Assembly: GCF_000003605.2 (NCBI RefSeq) | Contig: NW_003133315.1 | Coordinates: 62,001 to 126,000 of the forward strand | Source of the DNA: Saccoglossus kowalevskii | Lineage: Eukaryota; Hemichordata; Enteropneusta; Harrimaniidae | DNA: 64,000 bases | Reading direction: 5' to 3' | Part shown: one piece after another, positions 1-9,309 of the stretch | How positions within the stretch are numbered: the first letter of the stretch is position 1 | Layout: each line of letters opens with the position of its first letter | Notes under the pieces: model-generated | The model's database searches: none | Told to the model about the DNA's origin: nothing | Seen by the model: the letters and a program-made list of their open reading frames with translations, nothing else | Position numbers and translations under genes: made by a program

Positions 1-59
1 ATGCAATGTTCAAGTAAAAAAGCGAAGGAAATTTTGGCGGAGTTGCTTGTATATTAAAC
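1..59 (+). repeat. partial satellite unit 0 (3' tail)
   Basis: This is the last 59 bases of a monomer whose start lies outside the window, with the common AAGTAAAAAAGCG tail type. Confidence 0.95.
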
Positions 60-997
60 CTAAGTCATCGTCATGACACCCCCGCAGTTAAATTTCGAAA
101 ACAATAAGTAAATGTATCGAGAATGCCTCATAAATAAGCAGATTATCACAACAGCCAACCGAAAATTCGACAACAAACTGCTTACAAAGTTGTGAAAAGC
201 GATTGCAAAGTTGCTTGTTTCAATCGGTATTGTTACCTGAGATATCATATTAACAATTACCATAGTTAAAAGTTCGAAAATGTGTATAAATATTTCGTGA
301 ATTGCTGTTAAATTACCGTAGTGTTACTCCGAGTAAGTAGAGGTCATAGGTCAAATATGGAAGGTACTTTGTGCCAGCGATAACGATTTTAAAACATTTA
401 AAAACATAAAATACCCGCCAATTTGGCTTAACTTTAAATAATTCATGCAGCTGTATGTTTAGATGACCGCCAAAAGTTAAAAGTAAAGCGCGATCGGGCG
501 TGGTTAGTACTTGCATGGGAGACTCCCTGAGTAAATGAGCCATTGATTTTTCTTTAATAACACTCACACACATAGTAAAGATATAAGGCAACGCTCCTGC
601 ATACTTCCTTACTGTGATGGCAGTTATTTATAGTGGAAAATCGTGGACTTTTTGTAACTATTTTAATTATGGAAAAGTTTTCAAATTCCTTCTAATTTTC
701 TAGAACAATTTGTAGATGCTGACGGTACGTAGTAGGTTTTAAGATGTTAACACACCGTGTAAAGTTGTTCAAAGTGATTGCAAAGTTATTGCAAAGTTCG
801 TTGATGTATTGGTATGTATGACCTAAGTTGTAGGCATATAGAAACGCGCAGTGGTAAAGTCGAACAATTTAATAAAAGCCAGTTCAAAACAGCATATAGA
901 TGTTTACATGAACTGACTGTAAAATGTTAGAAAAAAGCATGCAATGTTCAAGGGAAAAAGCGAAGGAAATGTTGGCGGAGTTGCTTGTATATTAAAC
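60..997 (+). repeat. monomer 1, class I, long form, 938 bp
   Basis: It carries the 10-bp insertion near 638 but lacks one AAAG repeat near 780, so total length is back to 938. It shares rare changes (TTATGGAAAAG, ACAATTTGTAG) with units 57 and 66. The tail is of the AAGGGAAAAAGCG type. Confidence 0.97.
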
Positions 998-1933
998 CTA
1001 AGTCATTGTCATGTCACCCCGCAGTTAAATTTCGAAAACAATAAGTAAATATATCGAGAATGCCTCATAAATAAGCAGATTATCACAACAGCCAACCGAA
1101 AATTCGACAACAAACTGCGTACAAAGTTTTGAAAAGCGTTTGCAAAGTTGCTTGTTTCAATCGGTATTGTTACCTGAGATATCATATTAACAATTACCAT
1201 AGTTAAAAGTTCGAAAATGTGTATAAATATTTCGTGAATTGCTGTAAAATTACCGTAGTGTTACTCCGAGTAAGTAGAGGTCATAGGTCAAATATGGAAG
1301 GTACTTTGTGCCAGCGATAACGATTTTAAAACATTTAAAAACATAAATACCCGCCAATTTGGCTTAACTTTAAATAATTCATGCAGCTGTATGTTTAGAT
1401 GACCGCCAAAAGTTAAAAGTAAAGCGCGATCGGGCGTGGTTAGTACTTGCATGGGAGACTCCCTGAGTAAGTGAGCCATTGATTTTTCTTTCATCACACT
1501 CACACACATAGTAAAGATATAAGGCAACGCTCCTGCATCCTTCCTTACTGTGATGGCAATTATTTATAGTGGACTTTTTGTAACTATTTTAATTAAGGAA
1601 AAGTTTTCAAATTCCTTCTAATTTTCTAGAACAAGTTGTATATGCTGTCGGTACGTAGTAGGTTTTAAGATGTTAACACACCGTGTAAAGTTGTTCAAAG
1701 TGATTGCAAAGTTATGGAAAGTTATTGCAAAGTTCGTTGATGTATTGGTATGTATGACCTAAGTTGTTGGCATATAGAAACGCGCAGTGGTAAAGTCGAA
1801 CAATTTAATAAAAGCCAGTTCAAAGCAGCATATAGATGTTTACATGAACTCACTGTAAAATGTTAAAAAACAGCATGCAATGTTCAAGTAAAAAAGCGAA
1901 GGAAATTTTGGCGGAGTTGCTTGTATATTAAAC
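998..1933 (+). repeat. monomer 2, class II front with class I middle, short, 936 bp
   Basis: It begins with the four-C run and the rare ACTGCGTACAAAGTTTT variant shared with units 58 and 67, then switches to class I by the DR1 region. One A is missing in the ACATAAATACCC stretch near 1345. Confidence 0.97.
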
Positions 1934-2872
1934 CTAAGTCATCGTCATGACACCCCCGCAGTTAAATTTCGAAAACAATAAGTAAATGTATCGAGAATGC
2001 CTCATAAATAAGCAGATTATCACAACAGCCAACCGAAAATTCGACAACAAACTGATTACAAAGTTGTGAAAAGCGATTGCAAAGTGGCTTGTTTCAATCG
2101 GTATTGTTACCTGAGATATCATATTAACAATTACCATAGTTAAAAGTTCGAAAATGTGTATAAATATTTCGTGAATTGCTGTTAAATTACCGTAGTGTTA
2201 CTCCGAGTAAGTAGAGGTCATAGGTCAAATATGGAAGGTACTTTGTGCCAGCGATAACGATTTTAAAACATTTAAAAACATAAAATACCCGCCACTTTGG
2301 CTTAACTTTAAATAATTCATGCAGCTGTATGTTTAGATGACCGCCAAAAGTTGAAAGTAAAGCGCGATCGGGCGTGGTTAGTACTTGCATGGGAGACTCC
2401 CTGAGTAAATGAGCCATTGATTTTTCTTTCATCACACTCACACACATAGTAGAGATATAAGGCAACGCTCCTGCATCCTTCCTTACTGTGATGGCAATTA
2501 TTTATAGTGGACTTTTTGTAACTATTTTAATTAAGGAAAAGTTTTCAAATTCCTTCTAATTTTCTAGAACAAGTTGTAGATGCTGTCGGTACGTAGAGAG
2601 GTTTTAAGATGTTAACACACCGTGTAAAGTTGTTCAAAGTGATTGCAAAGTTATGGAAAGTTATTGCAAAGTTCGTTGATGTATTAGTATGTATGACCTA
2701 AGTTGTTGGCATATAGAAACGCGCAGTGGTAAAGTCGAACAATTTAATAAAAGCCAGTTCAAAGCAGCATATAGATGTTTACATGAACTCACTGTAAAAT
2801 GTTTGAAAACAGCATGCAATGTTCAAGTAAAAAAGCGAAGGAAATTTTGGCGGAGTTGCTTGTATATTAAAC
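1934..2872 (+). repeat. monomer 3, class I, short, 939 bp
   Basis: Private or rare changes are ACTGATTAC and GCCACTTTGGC (both shared with unit 12) and a GTAGAGAGG variant after the XbaI site. The usual TGTTAG near the end reads TGTTTG here, which opens a 66-codon plus-strand frame at 2689-2889. Confidence 0.97.
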
Positions 2873-3810
2873 CTAAGTCATCGTCATGACACCCCCGCAG
2901 TTAAATTTCGAAAACAGTAAGTAAATGTATCGAGAATGCCTCATAAATAAGCAGATTATCACAACAGCCAACCGAAAATTCGACAAAAAACTGCTTACAA
3001 AGTTGTGAAAAGCGATTGCAAAGTGGCCTGTTTCAATCGGTAATGTTACCTGAGATATCATATTAACAATTACCATAGTTAAAAGTTCGAAAATGTGTAT
3101 AAATATTTCGTGAATTGCTGTTAAATTACCGTAGTGTTACTCCGAGTAAGTAGAGGTCATAGGTCAAATATGGAAGGTACTTTGTGCCAGCGATAACGAT
3201 TTTAAAACATTTAAAAACATAAAATACCCGCCAATTTGGCTTAACTTTAAATAATTCATGCAGCTGTATGTTTAGATGACCGCCAAAAGTTGAAAGTAAA
3301 GCGTGATCGGGCGTGGTTAGTACTTGCATGGGAGACTCCCTGAGTAAATGAGCCATTGATTTTTCTTTCATCACACTCACACACATAGTAAAGATATAAG
3401 GCAACGCTCCTGCATCCTTCCTTACTGTGGTGGCAATTATTTATAGTGGACTTTTTGTAACTATTTTAATTATGGAAAAGTTTTCAAATTCCTTCTAATT
3501 TTCTAGAACAAGTTGTAGATGCTGTCGGTACGTAGTAGGTTTTAAGATGTTAACACACCATGTAAAGTTGTTCAAAGTGATTGCAAGGTTATGGAAAGTT
3601 ATTGCAAAGTTCGTTGATGTATTGGTATGTATGACCTAAGTTGTTGGCATATAGAAACGCGCAGTGGTAAAGTCGAACAATTTAATAAAAGCCAGTTCAA
3701 AGCAGCATATAGATGTTTACATGAACTCACTGTAAAATGTTAGAAAACAGCATGCAATGTTCAAGTAAAAAAGCGAAGGAAATTTTGGCGGAGTTGCTTG
3801 TATATTAAAC
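2873..3810 (+). repeat. monomer 4, class I, short, 938 bp
   Basis: It shares the rare set ACAGTAAG, AGTGGCCTG, GGTAATGTTACC and GCGTGAT with unit 25, which lies 19,720 bp (21 units) away. Confidence 0.97.
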
Positions 3811-4742
3811 CTAAGTCATCGTCATGACACCCCCGCAGTTAAATTTCGAAAACAATAAGTAAATGTATCGAGAATGCCTCATAAATAAGCAGATTATCAC
3901 AACAGCCAACCGAAAATTCGACAACAAACTGCTTACAAAGTTGTGAAAAGCGATTGCAAAGTTGCTTGTTTCAATCGGTATTGTTACCTGAGATATTATA
4001 TTCACAATTCCCATAGTTAAAAGTTCGAAAATGTGTATAAATATTTCGTGAATTGCTGTTAAATTACCGTAGTGTTACTCCGAGTAAGTAGAGGTCATAG
4101 GTCAAATATGGAAGGTACTTTGTGCCAGCGATAACGATTTTAAAACATTTAAAAACATAAAATACCCGCCAATTTGGCTTAACTTTAAATAATTCATGCA
4201 GCTGTATGTTTAGATGACCGCCAAAAGTTGAAAGTAAAGCGCGATCGGGCGTGGTTAGTACTTGCATGGGAGACTCCCTGAGTAAATGAGCCATTGATTT
4301 TTCTTTCATCACACTCACACACATAGTAAAGATATAAGGCAACGCTCCTGCATCCTTCCTTACTGTGATGGCAATTATTTATAGTGGACTTTTTGTAACT
4401 ATTTTAATTAAGGAAAAGTTTTCAAATTCCTTCTAATTTTCTAGAACAAGTTGTAGATGCTGTCGGTACGTAGTAGGTTTTAAGATGTTAACACACCGTG
4501 TAAAGTTGTTCAAAGTGATTGCAAAGTTATGGAAAGTTATTGCAAAGTTCGTTGATGTATTGTTATGTATGACCTAAGTTGTTGGCATATAGAAACGCGC
4601 AGTGGTAAAGTCGAACAATTTAATAAAAACCAGTTCAAAGCAGCATATAGATGTTACATGAACTCACTGTAAAATGTTAGAAAACAGCATGTTCAAGTAA
4701 AAAAGCGAAGGAAATTTTGGCGGAGTTGCTTGTATATTAAAC
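3811..4742 (+). repeat. monomer 5, class I, short, 932 bp
   Basis: GATATTATATTCACAATTCCC is a private variant. The tail has two small deletions (GATGTTACATG and AGCATGTTCAAG) shared with the tail of unit 55, 47 kb away. Confidence 0.97.
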
Positions 4743-5680
4743 CTAAGTCATCGTCATGACACCCCCGCAGTTAAATTTCGAAAACAATAAGTAAATGTAT
4801 CGAGGATGCCTCATAAATAAGCAGATTATCACAACAGCCAACCGAAAATTCGACACCAAACTGCTTACAAAGTTGTGAAAAGCGATTGCAAAGTGGCTTG
4901 TTTCAATCGGTATTGTTACCTGAGATATCATATTAACAATTACCATAGTTAAAAGTTCGAAAATGTGTATAAATATTTCGTGAATTGCTGTTAAATTACC
5001 GTAGTGTTACTCCGAGTAAGTAGAGGTCATAGGTCAAATATGGAAGGTACTTTGTGCCAGCGATAACGATTTTAAAACATTTAAAAACATAAAATACCCG
5101 CCAATTTGGCTTAACTTTAAATAATTCATGCAGCTGTATGTTTAGATGACCGCCAAAAGTTGAAAGTAAAGCGCGATCGGGCGTGGTTAGTACTTGCATG
5201 GGAGACTCCCTGAGTAAATGAGCCATTGATTTTTCTTTCATCACACTCACACACATAGTAAAGATATAAGGCAACGCTCCTGCATCCTTCCTTACTGTGA
5301 TGGCAATTATTTATAGTGGACTTTTTGTAACTATTTTAATTAAGGAAAAGTTTTCAAATTCCTTCTAATTTTCTAGAACAAGTTGTAGATGCTGTCGGTA
5401 CGTAGTAGGTTTTAAGATGTTAACACACCGTGTACAGTTGTTCAAAGTGATTGCAAAGTTATGGAAAGTTATTGCAAAGTTCGTTGATGTATTGGTATGT
5501 ATGACCTAAGTTGTTGGCATATAGAAACGCGCAGTGGTAAAGTCGAACAATTTAATAAAAGCCAGTTCAAAGCAGCATATAGATGTTTACATGAACTCAC
5601 TGTAAAATGTTAGAAAACAGCATGCAATGTTCAAGTAAAAAAGCGAAGGAAATTTTGGCGGAGTTGCTTGTATATTAAAC
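4743..5680 (+). repeat. monomer 6, class I, short, 938 bp
   Basis: It carries the ACACCAAAC variant and a GTGTACAGTTG change at the first AAAG motif, the latter also in units 7, 24 and 39. Confidence 0.97.
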
Positions 5681-6616
5681 CTAAGTCATCGTCATGACAC
5701 CCCCGCAGTTAAATTTCGAAAACAATAAGTAAATGTATCGAGAATGCCTCATAAATAAGCAGATTATCACAACAGCCAACCGAAAATTCGACACCAAACT
5801 GCTTACAAAGTTGTGAAAAGCGATTGCAAAGTTGCTTGTTTCAATCGGTATTGTTACCTGAGATATCATATTAACAATTACCATAGTTAAAAGTTCGAAA
5901 ATGTGTATAAATATTTCGTGAATTGCTGTTAAATTACCGTAGTGTTACTCCGAGTAAGTAGAGGTCATAGGTCAAATATGGAAGGTACTTTGTGCCAGCG
6001 ATAACGATTTTAAAACATTTAAAAACATAAAATACCCGCCAATTTGGCTTAACTTTAAATAATTCATGCAGCTCTATGTTTAGATGACCGCCAAAAGTTG
6101 AAAGTAAAGCGCGATCGGGCGTGGTTAGTACTTGCATGGGAGACTCCCTGAGTAAATGAGCCATTGATTTTTCTTTCATCACACTCACACACATAGTAAA
6201 GATATAAGGCAACGCTCCTGCATCCTTCCTTACTGTGATGGCAATTATTTATAGTGGACTTCTTGTAACTATTTTAATTAAGGAAAAGTTTTCAAATTCC
6301 TTCTAATTTTCTAGAACAAGTTGTAGATGCTGTCGGTACGTAGTAGGTTTTAAGATGTTAACACACCGTGTACAGTTGTTCAAAGTGATTGCAAAGTTAT
6401 GGAAAGTTATTGCAAAGTTCGTTGATGTATTGGTATGTATGACCTAAGTTGTTGGCATATAGAAACGCGCAGTGGTAAAGTCGAACAATTTAATAAAAGC
6501 CAGTTCAAAGCAGCATATAGATGTTTACATGAACTCACTGTAAAATGTTAGAAAACAGCATGCAATGTTCAAGTAAAAAAGCGAAGAATTTTGGCGGAGT
6601 TGCTTGTATATTAAAC
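5681..6616 (+). repeat. monomer 7, class I, short, 936 bp
   Basis: Its haplotype is very close to unit 39 (ACACCAAAC, CAGCTCTATG, GTACAGTTG). Two bases are missing from base runs in the last 35 bp. Confidence 0.97.
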
Positions 6617-6668
6617 CTAAGTCATCGTCATGACACCCCGCAGTTAAATTTCGAAACAGTAAGTAATG
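6585..6668 (+). other. cluster of one-base run shortenings (units 7/8)
   Basis: Several runs of G, A and C are each short by one or two bases within about 85 bp, while the surrounding units are consensus. This resembles residual consensus error in a hard-to-polish repeat. Confidence 0.6.
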
Positions 6669-7560
6669 TATCGAGAATGCCTCATAAATAAGCAGATTAT
6701 CACAACAGCTAACCGAAAATTCGACAACAAACTGCTTACAAAGTTGTGAAAAGCGATTGCAAAGTTGCTTGTTTCAATCGGTATTGTTACCTGAGATATC
6801 ATATTAACAATTACCATAGTTAAACGTTCGAAAATGTGTATAAATATTTCGTGAATTGCTGTTAAATTACCGTAGTGTTACTCTGAGTAAGTAGAGGTCA
6901 TAGGTCAAATATGGAAGGTACTTTGTGCCAGCGATAACGATTTTAAAACATTTAAAAACATAAAATACCCGCCATTTTGGCCACACTTCAAATAATTCAT
7001 GTATCTCTATGTTTAGATGACCGCCAAAAGTTGAAAGTAAAGCGCGATCGGGCGTGGTTAGTACTTGCATGGGAGACTCCCTGAGTAAATGAGCCATTGA
7101 TTTTTCTTTCATCACACTCACACACATAGTAAAGATATAAGGCAACGCTCCTGCATCCTTCCTTACTGTGATGGCAGTTATTTATAGTGGAAAATCGTGG
7201 ACTTTTTGTATCTATTTTAATTAAGGAAAAGTTTTCAAATTCCTTCTAATTTTCTAGAACAAGTTGTAGATGCTGTCGGTACGTAGTAGGTTTTAAGATG
7301 TTAACACACCGTGTAAAGTTGTTCAAAGTGATTGCAAAGTTATGGAAAGTTATTGCAAAGTTCGTTGATGTATTGGTATGTATGACCTAAGTTGTTGGCA
7401 TATAGAAACGCGCAGTGGTAAAGTCGAACAATTTAATAAAAGCCAGTTCAAAGCAGCATATAGATGTTTACATGAACTCACTGTAAAATGTTAGAAAACA
7501 ACATGCAATGTTCAAGTAAAAAGCGAAGTAAATTTTGGCGGAGTTGCTTGTATATTAAAC
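6617..7560 (+). repeat. monomer 8, class I, long, 944 bp
   Basis: The first 50 bp are missing single bases from several runs. A private CCACACTTCAAAT and TGTATCTCTATG patch lies near 6980-7010. It has GTATCTATTTT and the shortened AAAAAGCGAAGTAAA tail. Confidence 0.97.
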
Positions 7561-8492
7561 CTAAGTCATCGTCATGACACCCCCGCAGTTAAATTTCGAA
7601 AACAATAAGTAAATGTATCGAGAATGCCTCATAAATAAGCAGATTATCACAACAGCCAACCGAAAATTCGACAACAAACTGCTTACAAAGTTGTGAAAAG
7701 CGATTGCAAAGTTGCTTGTTTCAATCGGTATTGTTACCTGAGATATCATATTAACAATTACCATAGTTAAAAGTTCGAAAATGTGTATAAATATTTCGTG
7801 AATTGCTGTTAAATTACCGTAGTGTTACTCCGAGTAAGTAGAGGTCATAGGTCAAATATGGAAGGTACTTTGTGCCAGCGATAACGATTTTAAAACATTT
7901 AAAAACATAAAATACCCGCCAATTTGGCTTAACTTTAAATAATTCATGCAGCTCTATGTTTAGATGACCGCCAAAAGTTGAAAGTAAAGCGCGATTGGGC
8001 GTGGTTAGTACTTGCATGGGAGACTCCCTGAGTAAATGAGCCATTGATTTTTCTTTCATCACACTCACACACATAGTAAAGATATAAGGCAACGCTCCTG
8101 CATCCTTCCTTACTGTGATGGCAATTATTTATAGTGGACTTTTTGTAACTATTTTAATTAAGGAAAAGTTTTCAAATTCCTTCTAATTTTCTAGAACAAG
8201 TTGTAGATGCTGTCGGTACGTAGTAGGTTTTAAGATGTTAACACACCGTGTAAAGTTGTTCAAAGTGATGCAAAGTATGGAAAGTATGCAAAGTTCGTTG
8301 ATGTATGGTATGTATGACTAAGTTGTTGGCATATAGAAACGCGCAGTGGTAAAGTCGAACAATTTAATAAAAGCCAGTTCAGAGCAGCATATAGATGTTT
8401 ACATGAACTCACTGTAAAATGTTAGAAAACAGCATGCAATGTTCAAGTAAAAAAGCGAAGGAAATTTTGGCGGAGTTGCTTGTATATTAAAC
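7561..8492 (+). repeat. monomer 9, class I, short, 932 bp
   Basis: Six single-base losses, each from a doubled base, are concentrated at 8269-8321 and account for the whole length deficit. The rest of the unit is consensus-like. Confidence 0.97.
8269..8321 (+). other. cluster of six one-base losses (unit 9)
   Basis: Each loss removes one base of a TT or CC pair within 53 bp, and nothing else changes. Suspected consensus error. Confidence 0.65.
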
Positions 8493-8520
8493 CTAAGTCA
8501 TCGTCATGACACCCCCGCAG

Positions 8521-8560
8521 TTAAATTTCGAAAACAATAAGTAAATGTATCGAGAATGCC
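8521..8560 (+). repeat. TTCGAAAA block, copy 1 (reference unit)
   Basis: TTAAA, then TTCGAAAA, then TAAATGTATCGAGAAT. A similar arrangement recurs at 8699-8738. With one gap about two thirds of positions agree. Confidence 0.5.
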
Positions 8561-8618
8561 TCATAAATAAGCAGATTATCACAACAGCCAACCGAAAATT
8601 CGACAACAAACTGCTTAC

Positions 8619-8645
8619 AAAGTTGTGAAAAGCGATTGCAAAGTG
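8619..8645 (+). repeat. second, diverged copy of the AAAG block (box A)
   Basis: This 27-bp stretch resembles 9184-9210 at 23-24 of 27 positions, with AAAG spacing again 10 then 11. The two lie 565 bp apart within the unit, so the monomer itself contains an old internal duplication. Confidence 0.7.
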
Positions 8646-8698
8646 GCTTGTTTCAATCGGTATTGTTACCTGAGATATCATATTAACAATTACCATAG

Positions 8699-8738
8699 TT
8701 AAAAGTTCGAAAATGTGTATAAATATTTCGTGAATTGC
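8699..8738 (+). repeat. TTCGAAAA block, copy 2 (reference unit)
   Basis: TTAAA, TTCGAAAA and TAAATATTTCGTGAAT, a diverged copy of 8521-8560 lying 178 bp away. It contains the plus-strand TATA octamer. Confidence 0.5.
8718..8725 (+). promoter_or_regulatory. TATA-box-like octamer TATAAATA, plus strand (reference copy)
   Basis: TATAAATA fits the TATAWAWR consensus and lies 56 bp upstream of the DR1. It is present in most units and lost in type Y units 43, 46, 50 and 52, where it reads AATAAATA. In 35% GC DNA such octamers are not rare, so promoter function is unproven. Confidence 0.25.
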
Positions 8739-8773
8739 TGTTAAATTACCGTAGTGTTACTCCGAGTAAGTAG

Positions 8774-8786
8774 AGGTCATAGGTCA
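8774..8786 (+). promoter_or_regulatory. DR1-type AGGTCA direct repeat (reference copy)
   Basis: AGGTCA, one T, AGGTCA lies 281 bp after the anchor. It recurs at about the same offset in nearly all 68 units (for example 341-353 in unit 1). AGGTCA repeats with one-base spacing are the textbook DR1 site of RXR, HNF4, COUP-TF and PPAR-RXR nuclear receptors. Half-site changes are few, in units 17, 36, 42, 43, 49, 51, 54 and 56; unit 61 changes only the spacer. Homogenisation alone could explain the conservation, so binding is an inference. Confidence 0.5.
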
Positions 8787-8849
8787 AATATGGAAGGTAC
8801 TTTGTGCCAGCGATAACGATTTTAAAACATTTAAAAACATAAAATACCC

Positions 8850-8860
8850 GCCAATTTGGC
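8850..8860 (+). other. GCCAA-T-TTGGC palindrome, class I only (reference copy)
   Basis: A perfect 5-bp-arm inverted repeat with one central base. Class II units read GCCAATTCGGAT here, so the symmetry is lost; it is one of the markers separating the classes. Confidence 0.6.
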
Positions 8861-9057
8861 TTAACTTTAAATAATTCATGCAGCTGTATGTTTAGATGAC
8901 CGCCAAAAGTTGAAAGTAAAGCGCGATCGGGCGTGGTTAGTACTTGCATGGGAGACTCCCTGAGTAAATGAGCCATTGATTTTTCTTTCATCACACTCAC
9001 ACACATAGTAAAGATATAAGGCAACGCTCCTGCATCCTTCCTTACTGTGATGGCAAT

Positions 9058-9065
9058 TATTTATA
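9058..9065 (-). promoter_or_regulatory. TATA-box-like octamer, minus strand (reference copy)
   Basis: TATTTATA on the plus strand reads TATAAATA on the minus strand. It lies about 34-41 bp upstream of the ATG of the 92-codon minus-strand frame, leaving room for only a very short leader. Units with TTATTGATAG (23, 55, 68) lose it. Confidence 0.2.
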
Positions 9066-9085
9066 GTGGACTTTTTGTAACTATT

Positions 9086-9183
9086 TTAATTAAGGAAAAG
9101 TTTTCAAATTCCTTCTAATTTTCTAGAACAAGTTGTAGATGCTGTCGGTACGTAGTAGGTTTTAAGATGTTAACACACCGTGT
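9086..9183 (+). other. cluster of short dyad symmetries (reference copy)
   Basis: Within 98 bp lie TTAATTAA (9086-9093), AAGGAA and TTCCTT arms around 11 bases (9092-9114), TTCTAGAA (9121-9128), ACAA-G-TTGT (9128-9136), GTTAAC (9169-9174) and ACAC-C-GTGT (9175-9183). The cluster is AT-rich and directly precedes the phased AAAG run. Dyad-rich satellite segments are known from centromeres that lack CENP-B boxes; function here is inference. Confidence 0.5.
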
Positions 9184-9236
9184 AAAGTTGTTCAAAGTGA
9201 TTGCAAAGTTATGGAAAGTTATTGCAAAGTTCGTTG
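9184..9236 (+). repeat. helically phased AAAG run, five copies (reference copy)
   Basis: AAAG occurs at 9184, 9194, 9205, 9215 and 9226, spacings 10, 11, 10 and 11, matching the 10.5-bp turn of B-DNA. Copy number varies: one repeat fewer in units 1, 30, 40, 57 and 66, two fewer in unit 45. The third repeat alternates between ATGG and ATGC types. This is the main internal length polymorphism besides the 10-bp indel. Confidence 0.85.
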
Positions 9237-9251
9237 ATGTATTGGTATGTA

Positions 9252-9257
9252 TGACCT
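9252..9257 (-). promoter_or_regulatory. single AGGTCA half-site, minus strand (reference copy)
   Basis: TGACCT on the plus strand is AGGTCA on the minus strand, preceded by AACTT. This is one mismatch from the monomeric ROR/REV-ERB extended half-site WAWNTRGGTCA. It recurs in most units, about 470 bp from the DR1. Weak evidence by itself. Confidence 0.25.
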
Positions 9258-9303
9258 AAGTTGTTGGCATATAGAAACGCGCAGTGGTAAAGTCGAACAA
9301 TTT

Positions 9304-9309
9304 AATAAA
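9304..9309 (+). promoter_or_regulatory. AATAAA polyadenylation-type hexamer (reference copy)
   Basis: AATAAA lies near the end of every unit, about 580 bp downstream of the plus-strand TATA octamer. In principle it could end a transcript started at that octamer. A chance hexamer is equally possible. Confidence 0.2.

Larger units (their letters stand above)
8493..8696 (-). other. recurrent 67-codon open frame, probably non-coding
   Basis: A minus-strand frame starting MVIVNMISQVTIPIET recurs in most units and contains a hydrophobic stretch LAVVIICLF. The C4/C5 run changes its C-terminus in many class II units and about nine units lack it. No family is recognised. Differences between units do not favour silent changes by eye. 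Recurrence follows from repeat homogenisation, so I do not call it a gene. Confidence 0.15.
8746..9024 (-). other. recurrent 92-codon open frame, probably non-coding
   Basis: A minus-strand frame starting MPYIFTMCVSVMKEKS is intact in roughly two thirds of units. In class II the TTTAAAG marker creates an in-frame TAA after about 37 codons, and some class I units have one-base indels in it. It lies about 50 bp upstream, on the minus strand, of the 67-codon frame. No domain or signal peptide is recognised. The high rate of disrupted copies argues against selection on a protein. Confidence 0.15.

Noticed and set aside
2689-2889. 66-codon plus-strand frame with a basic KKRRK stretch (also at 44025 and 57267)
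   Set aside because: The usual TGTTAG stop is lost by three different one-base changes in three units; the frame is closed elsewhere.
8493-8531. CENP-B box
   Set aside because: The only similar stretch, CCCCGCAG followed by TTTCGAAA, has the wrong spacing and lacks key positions of the 17-bp box.
8704-8712. RNA polymerase III B box (GTTCGAAAA), as in a tRNA-derived SINE
   Set aside because: Only the GTTCGA core matches, no proper A box lies at the needed distance, and no tRNA fold is evident.
8746-9024. 92-codon and 67-codon minus-strand frames as a conserved gene pair
   Set aside because: They recur only because the DNA repeats. About a third of copies of the longer frame are broken, class II carries a fixed stop, and changes are not biased to silent sites by eye.
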